This document shows, piece after piece, positions 14,940-24,900 of a DNA stretch of 64,000 nucleotides. Below the pieces are notes generated by a model. It was given only the letters and a program-made list of their open reading frames with translations. It was not told the DNA's origin and searched no databases. Source of the DNA: Aureibaculum flavum (GTDB taxonomy: Bacteria; Bacteroidota; Bacteroidia; Flavobacteriales; Flavobacteriaceae); contig NZ_JAEHFJ010000002.1 of assembly GCF_016406085.1 (NCBI RefSeq), forward strand, positions 186,001-250,000, in the 5' to 3' direction. Every line of letters starts with the position of its first letter. The stretch's first letter is position 1. Made by a program: the position numbers and the translations under genes.

Positions 14940-16418
14940 ATGACAGATTACGGTTTCCTATCCATTTTACCCCCAGTATTAGCCATAATTTTAGCCTTAA
15001 AAACCAAACAGGTATATGTATCCTTGGTGTTAGGTATTTGGTTATCATGGCTTATCATGAGCGATTGGAACTTTTTAGAAGGTACTTTGGCTACATTAGA
15101 AGGTTTTGTAAATGTTTTTAAATCGGAAGGAAATACCAGAACTATAATGTTTAGTGCCTTAGTCGGTGCTTTATTGCTTTTTATTCAATACTCTCGTGGT
15201 GTTGAAGGTTTTGTAAATCAGTTAAATAAACTCATTGTTTATTTTGAAAATAAACAAAGTGGGTATAGCCGCGTAGTAGTTCAATTATTAGCTTTCCTTA
15301 CGGGAATGGCTCTTTTTGTTGAAACCAGTATTAGTTCGTTAACCGTAGGTACTATTTATCGTCCCGTTTTTGATAAACTTAAAATTCCCCGTGAAAAATT
15401 AGCCTATATAGCAGATTCTAGTTCCGCTCCATCCTCAATTTTAATACCCTTTAATGCTTGGGGAGCCTTTATCATGGGCTTATTATTAACTCAAGGAATA
15501 GATAACCCCTTCGGCGTATTAATGTCTTCTATAAAGTATAATTTTTACCCAATTATAGCCTTGCTTTTAGTTGTTGTTGTTATAGTCTCAAAGAAAGATT
15601 TTGGACCTATGGCTAAAGCTGAAAAACGAACTCGTGATACTGGAAAATTATTGAATGATGGATCTAAACCCATGATATCTGAGGCCGTAACATCATATGA
15701 GCCTAAAGAAGGTATCCCTGCTAGAGCTTTTAATATGATTGTTCCTCTGGTTACAATGGTCATTATGATGCCTGTTTGGTTGGCATATACGGGATGGAAT
15801 AATGTTACAGACGCTACCTCTTGGTGGAATCATTTTGTAACGTCATTAGGTGAAGGCTCAGGGTCTTCCTCTGTACTTTACGCGGTAACTACTTCTATTG
15901 TTGTGGGTATGATTTTATACCGCTCGCAAGGCATAATGCGAAGTAGAGAAATGGTAGACCTCATTTTAAAAGGAATTAGTGAATTAATGCCTTTAGCGTT
16001 GCTAATGTTATTGGCCTTTGCCATTGGAGATGCCTGTAAGGCACTAGGCACAGGACAGTTTGTTGCCAATTGGTCTAAAGACTGGTTGTCACCTGAATTT
16101 TTACCTGCCATTGTTTTTATAATAAGTTCTTTTATAGCTTTTTCCACAGGAACCTCTTGGGGTACCTTTGCCATAATGTTAGCCATTTCAATACCCATGG
16201 CAAATTTACACGGGTCGGATGTTACCTTAGTCGTTGCTGCAACATTAGGTGGCGGTATTTTTGGTGATCACTGCTCCCCTATTTCAGACACCTCCATAAT
16301 TTCCTCCATGGCATCGGCCAGTGACCATATTGACCACGTTCGGACACAATTACCATACGCATTAGTTGGCGGTATAATTACGGTGATTTTATATTTGATT
16401 TTAGGATTTACAATGTAA
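14940..16418 (+). CDS. NhaC-family Na+/H+ antiporter
   Basis: This 492-residue integral membrane protein has about 11-12 hydrophobic segments. The opening FLSILPPVLAIILALKTKQV, the SSSAPSSILIPFNAWGAF block and the C-terminal GGGIFGDHCSPISDTSIISS are characteristic of the NhaC superfamily. Members swap protons for sodium, or exchange organic ions, across the inner membrane. In a probably marine bacterium sodium extrusion fits, but some relatives carry amino acids or malate/lactate. The gene stands alone between a divergent oxidoreductase and a convergent acetyltransferase. Confidence 0.88.
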   Translation: MTDYGFLSILPPVLAIILALKTKQVYVSLVLGIWLSWLIMSDWNFLEGTLATLEGFVNVFKSEGNTRTIMFSALVGALLLFIQYSRGVEGFVNQLNKLIVYFENKQSGYSRVVVQLLAFLTGMALFVETSISSLTVGTIYRPVFDKLKIPREKLAYIADSSSAPSSILIPFNAWGAFIMGLLLTQGIDNPFGVLMSSIKYNFYPIIALLLVVVVIVSKKDFGPMAKAEKRTRDTGKLLNDGSKPMISEAVTSYEPKEGIPARAFNMIVPLVTMVIMMPVWLAYTGWNNVTDATSWWNHFVTSLGEGSGSSSVLYAVTTSIVVGMILYRSQGIMRSREMVDLILKGISELMPLALLMLLAFAIGDACKALGTGQFVANWSKDWLSPEFLPAIVFIISSFIAFSTGTSWGTFAIMLAISIPMANLHGSDVTLVVAATLGGGIFGDHCSPISDTSIISSMASASDHIDHVRTQLPYALVGGIITVILYLILGFTM

Positions 16419-16481
16419 AAAAGGTAAGCGGTACAAGGTTGGAAATCCGAGATGAAAAAAGATGGTAGAACGAAGTCCCTT

Positions 16482-16985
16482 TTAGCCTATCACCTTTTGA
16501 TATAAATTATAAATACCCAACGGTAGTTGTTTTTCCCCAACCAATATAAACCCAAGGTTTTCGTAGTATGTACATAGCTTTGTATTTGTGGCATCGCAAT
16601 CTAATCTTAAATACTCAAAATTGTTCTTTTTCGCATTTTCTTCAATCAATAGAATGACTTGTTTCCCCAAATTATTACCAGAAAAGGCCTTATCAATAAC
16701 CAATGAGTGTATATATTTTGACTTATCATTCATTGCACCCCAATAGCTCAAATCTTCTTCTAAAATCCGCACCATTCCCATAACTGCATTATTCTCATTT
16801 TTAATAAAGTAGCATTCCTTGTTTAAAAAACCCTCCTTCACCCATTTAATTTTCTCAACAGGAGGATCTTGCCAATACTTCCATTGGTTTATTTTTTTAG
16901 CTTCCAATGTTTTAGATGCCAATTTCAATAAATCGAAGGCTGTTTGTATGTCATCTGGATGGGCTTGCTTGAGCTTAAAGGTCAT
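16482..16985 (-). CDS. GNAT-family N-acetyltransferase
   Basis: This 167-residue protein has the GNAT fold pattern. Motif A is IHSLVIDKAFSGNNLGKQVILLIE, whose core (Q/R-x-x-G-x-G/A variant, GNNLGKQ) would bind acetyl-CoA. A C-terminal LCTYYENLGFILVGE supplies motif B with the tyrosine. The acceptor substrate is unknown. It faces the antiporter gene across 63 bp and is followed upstream by a lipoprotein gene in the same direction. Confidence 0.8.
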   Translation of the reverse strand: MTFKLKQAHPDDIQTAFDLLKLASKTLEAKKINQWKYWQDPPVEKIKWVKEGFLNKECYFIKNENNAVMGMVRILEEDLSYWGAMNDKSKYIHSLVIDKAFSGNNLGKQVILLIEENAKKNNFEYLRLDCDATNTKLCTYYENLGFILVGEKQLPLGIYNLYQKVIG

Positions 16986-17039
16986 ATTTCATTATTGATT
17001 TTAATACTACATGATATCTACGTGTTGTATTTTTTTAAT

Positions 17040-17699
17040 TTAAATCATTCTAATTTCAACAATCTTAGTCTCTTTTTTTAAACTTTCCTTTTTTACGGAA
17101 ACCCACTCATCAGATATCTTAGGTTTCTCAATACGTTCATCATTATCTAGAATACATTGAATTGCCAATTCATTAGTTTTAACATAATACAAATCACTAA
17201 AATTATTATACAAAATTTCATAATCTGGATATACTTCTGAAAAAGCTTCAATAGTGGCACCAACGCCTATCCCTTCTTTTGTTTTATATTTTTCAGAAAT
17301 CACAATAATCTCACCAATAATTTTTGTGTACTCTCCTTTTTCATCTTCATATTTTGGTTTTAAGTGTACTAAAATAGGTCCTTTTCCATTAACAATATAA
17401 GTAATGTCTTCTGACATAGTTGAACCATCTTCGTTCATTTTTGACATCGTTTTTTTGTTAATCATATAATAATCATATCCACCTACATCTGGAATTCTAT
17501 CACCAATTTTGAACTCTCCAACTGCGTTATTCGAAATCAAATAGATTTTGTCTTTTGGCGTTACCGCATCAACTTCACTGATTTCTTTTGAGATTTCATT
17601 TTTCTCACCTGCTGCCTTGTTTTTCTTGGTATTGCTATTCGAATTACACCCTACTATTAAAAAAGTGAGTACCCCTACTATTAAAAAATAGAACTTCAT
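17040..17699 (-). CDS. lipoprotein, function unknown
   Basis: This 219-residue protein begins MKFYFLIVGVLTFLIVGC, a clear lipoprotein signal with Cys18. A Lys/Asn/Glu-rich linker follows to about residue 45. The mature domain has the pattern NNAVGEFKIGDRIPDV followed by GIGVGATIEAFSEVYPDYEI. This two-part layout is seen in flavobacterial lipoproteins of unknown role, where the two pieces resemble repeats of one fold. No enzymatic motif is visible. A promoter-like element lies 30 bp upstream. Confidence 0.6.
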   Translation of the reverse strand: MKFYFLIVGVLTFLIVGCNSNSNTKKNKAAGEKNEISKEISEVDAVTPKDKIYLISNNAVGEFKIGDRIPDVGGYDYYMINKKTMSKMNEDGSTMSEDITYIVNGKGPILVHLKPKYEDEKGEYTKIIGEIIVISEKYKTKEGIGVGATIEAFSEVYPDYEILYNNFSDLYYVKTNELAIQCILDNDERIEKPKISDEWVSVKKESLKKETKIVEIRMI

Positions 17700-17728
17700 G
17701 TTGCTTTATTTATTTTTAAATTAAGCTA

Positions 17729-17736
17729 CAAAAATA
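17729..17736 (-). promoter_or_regulatory. Bacteroidota -7 element for the 17040-17699 lipoprotein
   Basis: Minus-strand TATTTTTG matches TAnnTTTG, 30 bp upstream of the start codon. Confidence 0.45.
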
Positions 17737-17822
17737 GAATTAGTTGCGAATAACAATACAAATATTCTACAAAATGATGACTTTAAGAAGCTACGATACG
17801 CTATCTTTTTATAATTAAAACC

Positions 17823-17830
17823 TACCTTTG
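17823..17830 (+). promoter_or_regulatory. Bacteroidota -7 element for era
   Basis: TACCTTTG matches TAnnTTTG, 22 bp upstream of the era ATG at 17853. A T-rich stretch lies where the -33 element would be. Confidence 0.6.
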
Positions 17831-17852
17831 CAGGATTAAAACTAAGAAGACA

Positions 17853-18731
17853 ATGCATAAAGCAGGATTTGTAAATATAATCGGTAACCCAAACGTAGGT
17901 AAATCTACACTAATGAACGCCTTTGTAGGTGAACGTTTATCTATCATTACCTCAAAAGCTCAAACTACACGACATCGTATTTTGGGTATCGTTAATGGTG
18001 AAGATTTTCAGATACTATTTTCTGATACACCAGGTATTATAAAACCTGCCTATGAACTACAAGCATCAATGATGGACTTTGTCAAATCTGCTTTTGAAGA
18101 TGCAGATGTGCTTATCTATATGGTTGAAATTGGTGAAAAAGATTTAAAAGACGAAGCCTTTTTCGAAAAGATTACCAATGCCAAAATTCCCGTTTTGTTA
18201 TTGATTAATAAAATTGATACATCAAAACAGGAAATCTTGGAAGATCAAATGGTGTATTGGCAAGAAAAAGTACCTAATGCCAGAGTTGTTCCTATTTCGG
18301 CATTACAGAATTTTAATATTAAGAGCGTGCTCGAAAATATTATAGAACTGTTACCTGAATCTCCAGCATTTTATCCTAAAGATCAGTTAACGGACAAGCC
18401 TGAACGCTTTTTTGTAAATGAAGCCATTAGAGAAAAAATATTAGTGCATTACAAAAAGGAGATTCCTTATGCTGTAGAAATTGATACAGAAGAATTTGTT
18501 GAAGAACCTAATATTATTAAAATCCGTTCTATTATTATGGTTGAGCGTGAGTCTCAAAAAGGAATTATTATAGGCCATAAAGGTGCTGGATTAAAACGTG
18601 TAGGCACGGAAGCCCGTCGTGATTTAGAAAAATTCTTTGATAAAAAAGTATATTTAGAACTCTATGTTAAGGTAAACAAAGACTGGCGTTCCAATAAAAA
18701 TCAGTTGAAAAGGTTTGGATATAAGGAGTAG
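17853..18731 (+). CDS. era: GTPase Era
   Basis: This 292-residue essential GTPase binds the 3' end of 16S rRNA during 30S assembly. The G1 motif GNPNVGKST is at residues 11-19, the G2 region AQTTRHRI follows, G3 is DTPG near 59 and G4 is NKID near 121. The C-terminal KH domain carries the RNA-binding IIIGHKGAGLKRVG loop near 233. The length is normal. It has its own promoter-like site and no obvious operon partner; the next gene is 185 bp away. Confidence 0.97.
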   Translation: MHKAGFVNIIGNPNVGKSTLMNAFVGERLSIITSKAQTTRHRILGIVNGEDFQILFSDTPGIIKPAYELQASMMDFVKSAFEDADVLIYMVEIGEKDLKDEAFFEKITNAKIPVLLLINKIDTSKQEILEDQMVYWQEKVPNARVVPISALQNFNIKSVLENIIELLPESPAFYPKDQLTDKPERFFVNEAIREKILVHYKKEIPYAVEIDTEEFVEEPNIIKIRSIIMVERESQKGIIIGHKGAGLKRVGTEARRDLEKFFDKKVYLELYVKVNKDWRSNKNQLKRFGYKE

Positions 18732-18916
18732 GTTAAAACGTCCTGTTATAAAAAAATAAATGAAAATTCGAACTAAAAAAATAATTATTAGTTCCAATCT
18801 CCTTAAGATTTAAAAAAGTATTGACTCCCAAATTTTCAATTTGGCAGAAATTAAATAATAACTTTAATGTTAACCTTTTAAAAAACAAATCATAAAAGAA
18901 GTACTTAAAACCTTTT

Positions 18917-19489
18917 ATGATGAAAAATTTAAATTATGTATGGGTAGCACTCGTTACTTTTTTACTCTTTAGTTGTGATACCGAATTAGCGGAAATAGAT
19001 AATGATGCACCAGAAGTATCAATACACATTTCAGGGCCAGGTGTTGATCTAACCTTAGACAATGACATGGTTACGGCTGATGTAGAAATTAACTTATTAC
19101 ACAATTCGGTATATACGTTTACCATTTCGGCAAATGATGGTGGCACAGGCGGTTTAGAACGGTTTCTTTACCAAACCGATTATCGCAATTTTGAAAGAAT
19201 TTCTGACATACCAAACAACTTCACCGCCACAACTGTTGATAACCCTGGGAATGATCTAGATTTTATACAATACGATTGGTTAGGAGATAGGTCAAATCCA
19301 AAAAGTGGAATGATTGGAGGTGGAACGTATAAAACACTTCCATTACCACCAACACATGGGTTACCATCAAGTTCTTTTATTGTAGGTGAAGCAATGGATT
19401 TTAGAAATAGCGGTGGGGTAAACAACCAAACTAGAAAGTATTTTAACCTTACCATTGTTAGAGAAAACCCCGGTGTTGTTCAATTATAA
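18917..19489 (+). CDS. lipoprotein, function unknown
   Basis: This 190-residue protein starts MMKNLNYVWVALVTFLLFSC, a lipoprotein signal with Cys20. The mature part looks beta-rich (VSIHISGPGVDLTLDNDMV, VYTFTISANDGGTG), which suggests an Ig-like or cadherin-like extracellular sandwich. It ends with YFNLTIVRENPG. No catalytic motif is seen. Era is 185 bp upstream. A 20-bp-stem hairpin follows 116 bp after the stop. Confidence 0.6.
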   Translation: MMKNLNYVWVALVTFLLFSCDTELAEIDNDAPEVSIHISGPGVDLTLDNDMVTADVEINLLHNSVYTFTISANDGGTGGLERFLYQTDYRNFERISDIPNNFTATTVDNPGNDLDFIQYDWLGDRSNPKSGMIGGGTYKTLPLPPTHGLPSSSFIVGEAMDFRNSGGVNNQTRKYFNLTIVRENPGVVQL

Positions 19490-19605
19490 AACCAGTAAAA
19501 ACCACTGTCTATTTAAGACAACTGTGAAATCATTTTAATAGGCTTCCCATTGTATATTTCTTTGGAGCAACACCTAAATAGTTATCCCCATAATTTCTGA
19601 CATAC

Positions 19606-19649
19606 AAGTGAAATTGTTAAATCTTAGTAAAGATTTAACAATTTCACTT
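19606..19649 (+). terminator. long perfect A/T-rich hairpin, probable terminator
   Basis: The 20-nt arm at 19606-19625, which begins AAGTGAAATTG, is perfectly complementary to 19630-19649, with an AGTA tetraloop. A TTTATAT tract follows. It lies in the 214-bp gap between two plus-strand lipoprotein genes. A stem this long without a mismatch is unusual; terminator is the simplest reading, but a small palindromic element is possible. Confidence 0.6.
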
Positions 19650-19703
19650 TATATAAAATGCTCAAATACAATACCTTGCACTCATTATTTTTATTAAAAA
19701 TTA

Positions 19704-20240
19704 ATGATCAAGAACAGCATACCACTTTTTATTGTAACACTTTTGCTGAGTATAAGCGTCAGTTGTAACAAGCAGAAAATAACAAATACCACAGAAAAGG
19801 TAGCTGTAGACGTACTTCAAACTGAAATACCTGTCTACGACTTTAACCAATTAGAACCACTACTCTATACCGAGAGTGATAAAATTTATATCGTAAACTT
19901 TTGGGCCATGTGGTGTGCTCCGTGTGTTAAAGAATTGCCTTATTTACAAGAGTTTGCTACTCAAAACCCAGAAATAGAATTGATTTTGGTAAGTCTCGAT
20001 TTTACAAAAGATATAGAAACGAAACTGAAACCCTTTTTAAAGAAAAATAATATTACTGAAAAGGTGGTTTTATTAGATGATCCTGATGCCAATGCATGGA
20101 TAGATAAAATAGACCCCAATTGGTCAGGTGCCATTCCATTTACCATAATTTTTAACAATAAAAAACGTCTATTTTTTGAACGTGCTTTCGAAGATTTGAA
20201 AGATTTAGAAAATGAAATTAATAAAATACGTAACCACTAA
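19704..20240 (+). CDS. thioredoxin-fold lipoprotein, TlpA/ResA-like
   Basis: This 178-residue envelope protein has the signal MIKNSIPLFIVTLLLSISVSC (Cys21 lipobox) and an active-site motif WCAPC at residues 70-74. The thioredoxin fold continues with FATQNPEIELILVSLDF, and the conserved cis-proline region is SGAIPFTIIFNN. It should reduce or exchange disulfides of exported proteins or cytochromes. It is followed 15 bp later by a second thioredoxin-fold lipoprotein, so the two probably form one operon and may work as a relay. Confidence 0.88.
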   Translation: MIKNSIPLFIVTLLLSISVSCNKQKITNTTEKVAVDVLQTEIPVYDFNQLEPLLYTESDKIYIVNFWAMWCAPCVKELPYLQEFATQNPEIELILVSLDFTKDIETKLKPFLKKNNITEKVVLLDDPDANAWIDKIDPNWSGAIPFTIIFNNKKRLFFERAFEDLKDLENEINKIRNH

Positions 20241-20255
20241 TAATAAATTTTAAAA

Positions 20256-21017
20256 ATGAAAAAAATCAATTTACTAATAGCATTTGTCTTTATAACGGCA
20301 AGTATCATTTCATGTAAAGATAAACCTGCAAACGATAAAGACGTTGCAACCACAGAGCAACATGAAGGCCCTGGTGATCACCCTCCAAAAGGAGAAGGTC
20401 ATCCACCAAGAGGAGACGGTGATAGAAAGGGACCTCCAAAAGGCGGACTTCCTGAGCAAACAAAAACCCTTGAAGAAATTGGAGGCTATAAAATAGGTGA
20501 TGTAGCTACTGATTTTAATCTCAAAAATGTGGATGGCAATATGGTTTCTTTAGCGGGTATAAAAGATGCGAAAGGCTACATTGTGACGTTTACGTGCAAT
20601 GGATGTCCTTTTTCTGTACTTTATGAAGATCGTTTAATTGAATTACATAACAAGTACGCGAGTCAAGGCTATTCAGTCATTGCTATTAATCCGAATACGG
20701 CATCAGGTGGTGAAAACGAAAGTTACGAAGCCATGCAAAAACGTGCGAAGGAAAAAGGATTCCCTTTTGCATATCTCGTTGACGAAGGTCAAAAAGTAGC
20801 ACCTCAATATGGTGCGGTAAGAACACCTCATGTATTTTTACTAGATAAAGATAGAAAAGTACAATATATTGGTACCATTGATGACAATTCAAGAGCTCCA
20901 GAAAACGTAAAAGTAAAATACGTTGAAGATGCTATTAAAGCATTAGAAAATGGAGAAAAACCAAACCCTAATTTTACAAAGGCGATTGGTTGTCCTGTTA
21001 AACCTCATAAAGCTTAA
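20256..21017 (+). CDS. thioredoxin-like (redoxin/AhpC-TSA) lipoprotein with His/Pro/Gly-rich linker
   Basis: This 253-residue protein begins with a lipoprotein signal ending ITASIISC (Cys20). A 50-residue linker rich in Gly, Pro, His, Lys and Glu (GDHPPKGEGHPPRGDGDR) follows. The redoxin domain starts near residue 75 (GDVATDFNLKNVDG). The redox motif is CNGCPF near 114-119, with the conserved TPHVFLLDKD later and a C-terminal GCPVK. It is close to the peroxiredoxin-like family often found with TlpA-type proteins. The linker could bind metal ions; that is inference. It is 15 bp downstream of its TlpA-like partner, and a bidirectional hairpin follows its stop. Confidence 0.82.
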   Translation: MKKINLLIAFVFITASIISCKDKPANDKDVATTEQHEGPGDHPPKGEGHPPRGDGDRKGPPKGGLPEQTKTLEEIGGYKIGDVATDFNLKNVDGNMVSLAGIKDAKGYIVTFTCNGCPFSVLYEDRLIELHNKYASQGYSVIAINPNTASGGENESYEAMQKRAKEKGFPFAYLVDEGQKVAPQYGAVRTPHVFLLDKDRKVQYIGTIDDNSRAPENVKVKYVEDAIKALENGEKPNPNFTKAIGCPVKPHKA

Positions 21018-21047
21018 TTTAATATTCAGATTCTTTCTGACTATAAC

Positions 21048-21092
21048 AAAAAAGAGATAAAAAATAGACAATTATTTTTTACCTCTTTTTTT
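21048..21092. terminator. A/T-rich bidirectional terminator between convergent genes
   Basis: The arm around 21048-21065 (AAAAAAGAGATAAAAAAT) pairs, with a minor mismatch, to 21074-21092 (ATTTTTTACCTCTTTTTT). This leaves a short loop and T-runs on both strands. It lies exactly between the convergent redoxin gene and the 21110-21670 gene. Confidence 0.65.
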
Positions 21093-21109
21093 ATGTTAAC
21101 ACCTTAAGT

Positions 21110-21670
21110 TTAAGCTCTAAATTCTCCAACGGCTTCGTAAAAATCATCTTCGTCTACACCCATATGTTGGCAGATCCACTTTGCACCCAACAGGTGTTTA
21201 ATGTCATTTTCATTCGTTATTTCTAAGGGTAATTTGCCTTCATTGGTATCTATAAAGTAGACCTCATTTTCGAATGAATAATCTGGAGCTTTATAAGGAT
21301 ATTTTTTAATGGTATTTGTACTCGACTCTACTATTAGTTTAACAGCTGCAACTTCTTCATAATAGACTAACATCCCTCCATTAGTAATAGAATTTACAAA
21401 ACCTGCAGTGTGTATCTCAGGATTCACATCAATTACAAGTGCTATATTCCCTTTTAAGGCATCGGCATTTTTAGCTGCTTCAATTACAATAAATTCGTTG
21501 CTTTCATCAATAGATTGTTTGCCATTAGCTAAAACAAAATCAACTTGTTTATCATAATAATTTAAAACATGAAGTAACATAGCTGTGATGTTATTTTCAT
21601 CTTTAGAAGCTAAGATAACAACTCTCGTTTTGCCTTGAACTTGTTGGTATAATTGTTGTTCTGAAATCAT
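21110..21670 (-). CDS. conserved flavobacterial protein of unknown function
   Basis: This 186-residue cytoplasmic protein starts at the ATG 21668-21670 (MISEQQLYQQVQGKTRVVIL). The frame is open further upstream but encodes an unlikely hydrophobic leader. A central Rossmann-like alternation (RVVILASKDENN, KGNIALVIDVNPEI) and TNGGMLVYYEE hint at a nucleotide-binding or Mur-ligase-like N-terminal fold, without the ATP motif. I do not recognise a function. It is convergent with the redoxin gene. The 303-bp gap upstream (21671-21973) holds a family-B dispersed repeat and the leader of the macroglobulin gene. Confidence 0.6.
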   Translation of the reverse strand: MISEQQLYQQVQGKTRVVILASKDENNITAMLLHVLNYYDKQVDFVLANGKQSIDESNEFIVIEAAKNADALKGNIALVIDVNPEIHTAGFVNSITNGGMLVYYEEVAAVKLIVESSTNTIKKYPYKAPDYSFENEVYFIDTNEGKLPLEITNENDIKHLLGAKWICQHMGVDEDDFYEAVGEFRA

Positions 21671-21796
21671 TGTGTAAAAATAAATAAAATACAAATTACA
21701 AGCACTAAAAAATAAATAACAAATAAATTCTAAAAATGAAAGTCCAAATAACAATTGTGACCATCTAACAATAAAAATTTCGAGTAAGATTCATAA

Positions 21797-21859
21797 GGTT
21801 GCCATGGGTATTTTAAATAGTTCTTTTATGACACTATTATATGAATCCCTCGCAATGAC
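21797..21859. repeat. dispersed intergenic repeat, family B (copy 2)
   Basis: A 63-bp stretch bounded by GGTTGCCATG and CCTCGCAATGAC. The same end sequences and nearly the same length are found at 13725-13790. It fills part of the 303-bp gap before the macroglobulin gene, in which I see no other gene. Confidence 0.55.
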
Positions 21860-21973
21860 AGGTTTGTGAAAATTAGTGAAATTCGTGTCTTACTCATCAA
21901 AACGACCACTTTACTCAATATAAATTGTAATTTTAGGTTATACTATCGTTATTTGTTTTCAAATAAAAGAATT

Positions 21974-24900
21974 ATGCAAAAGTCAATCACCATATTAACA
22001 ATGATACTCTTATTTTCTACAACTATAGAAGCACAACCTACTGACAATTACTCAGAGGCTTGGTATAAAGTAGAATCTCATGAACTAGAAGGTTTACCAA
22101 AATCTGCCTTGGCTGAAGTTGAAAAAATATATAAAAAAGCCAAAAAGGATAAGAACGATCCTCAATTGGTAAAGGCCTTGCTTTATATTTCAAAATTCGC
22201 ATTGACTTTAGAGGAAGATGCTCAACTAAATACAATCATAAATTTAAAAAAAGAAGCTACAAAAAGTAAATTCCCAACAAAAAACATCTTGGAAAGCATA
22301 ATTGCAGATATCTATTGGCAATATTTTCAACAAAACCGATATAAATTTTACAATCGTACAAATACTTCAGAGAAGGTAGATACTCTTGATTTTAGAACGT
22401 GGGACTTACAAACTATTTTTGAAGAAACGCATCATCATTTTCAGGCATCATTAATCAATTCAATATCTTTACAAGAAACTGATTTAACTGCTTATAATGC
22501 CATTTTACATCTGCAAGGAAACTCTAAAGTTTACAGACCCACTTTATATGATTTTTTAGCTCATAGAGCCATTGATTTTTACAAAACCGACGAACGTAAT
22601 TTAAAACGACCTGCTTATAAATTTGAAATAGATAATGCAGCTTTATTGGCTCCCAATAGTGATTTTACTAAAACTCAACTATTTGCAAAAGATAGTTTAT
22701 CACAACAATTACATGCCTTACGTTTATATAAAAACTTAACATTATCTCATGCAAAAGACAAAGACCCAACGGCTTTAGTTACGTTAACCTTAGAGCGTTT
22801 AGATTTTGTGCGTACAAACGCTGTATTCAGCAATAAAGATGCTGTTTATTTTCATACACTGAACGCTCTTAAAAAACAGCATAATAAACACGAAATAGTT
22901 ACAGAAATTGATTATAAAATTGCTGTTTATCTAGACAGTCAAGCAAATGCATATGATCCCATAACGAACAACAATCAATGGAAACGTAAAGAGGCTTTAA
23001 AAGTTTGTGAAGATGCCATGGCTCTTTTTCCAAAATCTACAGGAGCCGAAAAATGCAAGAGTTTACAAAGTCAAATACTAAACCCTAGTTTACAAATTAC
23101 AGCAGAAAAATTTACACCTATACATAAACCTGCTAAGCTATTGGTTACTTATAAAAACACAGATCAACTATACTTTATAGCATTAAAAATCTCCAAAAGT
23201 CAACAAAAAATGTTTTCTGAAATTTATCAGGATGATAAAAAAATAGCCTTTATCAAAAAATTAAAGGTTATTAAAACATGGAACAGTACATTAAAAAATG
23301 AAAGTGATTATCTTCAGCATACTACAGAGGTTTTATTACCTGAGTTAGAAGGTGGAAATTATATGATCTTCACTTCTGTAAATGAGACTATTTCAGATCA
23401 ATTTACTTTTGGGCATACCTTTACACAAGTAACAGATATTGCTTTAGTTGAAAACACATTAGAGGGTAACAAAATCTATCAAATCGTAGACAGAAACACT
23501 GGTAAACCTATCAAGGATGCCCGAGTAAATATTAAAAATTACAATACAGGCAGGTATAATAAAGCAATAAACAGAACGCTAACTACTAATAAAAACGGAC
23601 AGGTCTTTTTCAAAAACAATGTGTATAGAAATAACGTTGTAATCACAGTAAACTATAAAAATGATGAAGCAACATTTGGCGACTATTATTTATATGAAAC
23701 TCACAAACCTGTAATAAACGAAAATAAATCGGCTCGTATCTTTTTATTTACGGATAGGAGTATTTACAGACCAGGGCAAACCGTTTATTTCAAAGGTATT
23801 GCAGTAGCCTCTGAAGACAATAAATCGCATGCTATTGATGGAAAAGAAGTAACCGTGAAGCTAAACGATGTTAATTATCAAGAAGTGAAATCATTCACTT
23901 TTAAAACCAACGAATTTGGATCTTTTAGTGGCGAATTTATCTTGCCAAATACGGGATTAACAGGAAATTTTAATATCTATGCATCTTCCAGTTATCATTT
24001 TGGAAATTCACTCAATGGTAATTCACACTTTTCAGTAGAAGAATATAAACGTCCCAAATTTGAGACTGAATTTAAGCCCGTAACAGAAACCTACAGAGTT
24101 AATGATACCGTAACTATTAATGGTACTGCAAATGCATTTGCTGGAAGTACCATAACCGACGCTAAAGTCACTTATCGCGTATTTAGAACCGCACAATTTC
24201 CTAGGTGGTGTTGGTGGTATTATAATGATTATAGTAACAATTCAGAATCGCAAGAAATAACACATGGCGAAACAACAACAGATGCCAGTGGTAATTATAA
24301 AATTGCTTTTAAATCTATTCCAGATATTAAAATAGACCCTAGTAATCAGCCTACTTTTAATTATAAAGTATTGGCAGATGTTACAGATATTAACGGTGAA
24401 ACACGAAGTACAGAAACTACTGTAAATGTCGGCTACCATGCGTTAACTTTGGCAATATCTATGCCTGACAAACTTGAAAAGTCTGACAAAAACCATACTA
24501 TTAATTTACAATCTAACAATTTAAATGGAGAATTTGTTGCCGCAAAAGGCAACTTGAAAATTTACAAGTTAGTGGCTCCAAAATTTGTTTTGAGAGCACG
24601 ACCATGGGAAGCCCCAGATTATCAATCATTTTCAGAGGCAGCGTTTAAAAAATTATTCCCTCATGAAGCTTATCAAAAGGAAAATGATTCGAATACATGG
24701 AAACAAGGAAAACTAGTTTTTGAAACCACTTTTAATACTGAAAAAGAAAAAGACTTAAAATTGAAAAACATCAGTAAATGGGTTTCAGGCTTGTATATCG
24801 TTATTGCAGAAAGTGAAGACAAATTTAAACAGGCGGTAAAAGATGAGTTCCGTTTTGAGGTTTTTAACACCAATGACAAGGTAGTTTCTGACAAGCAATT

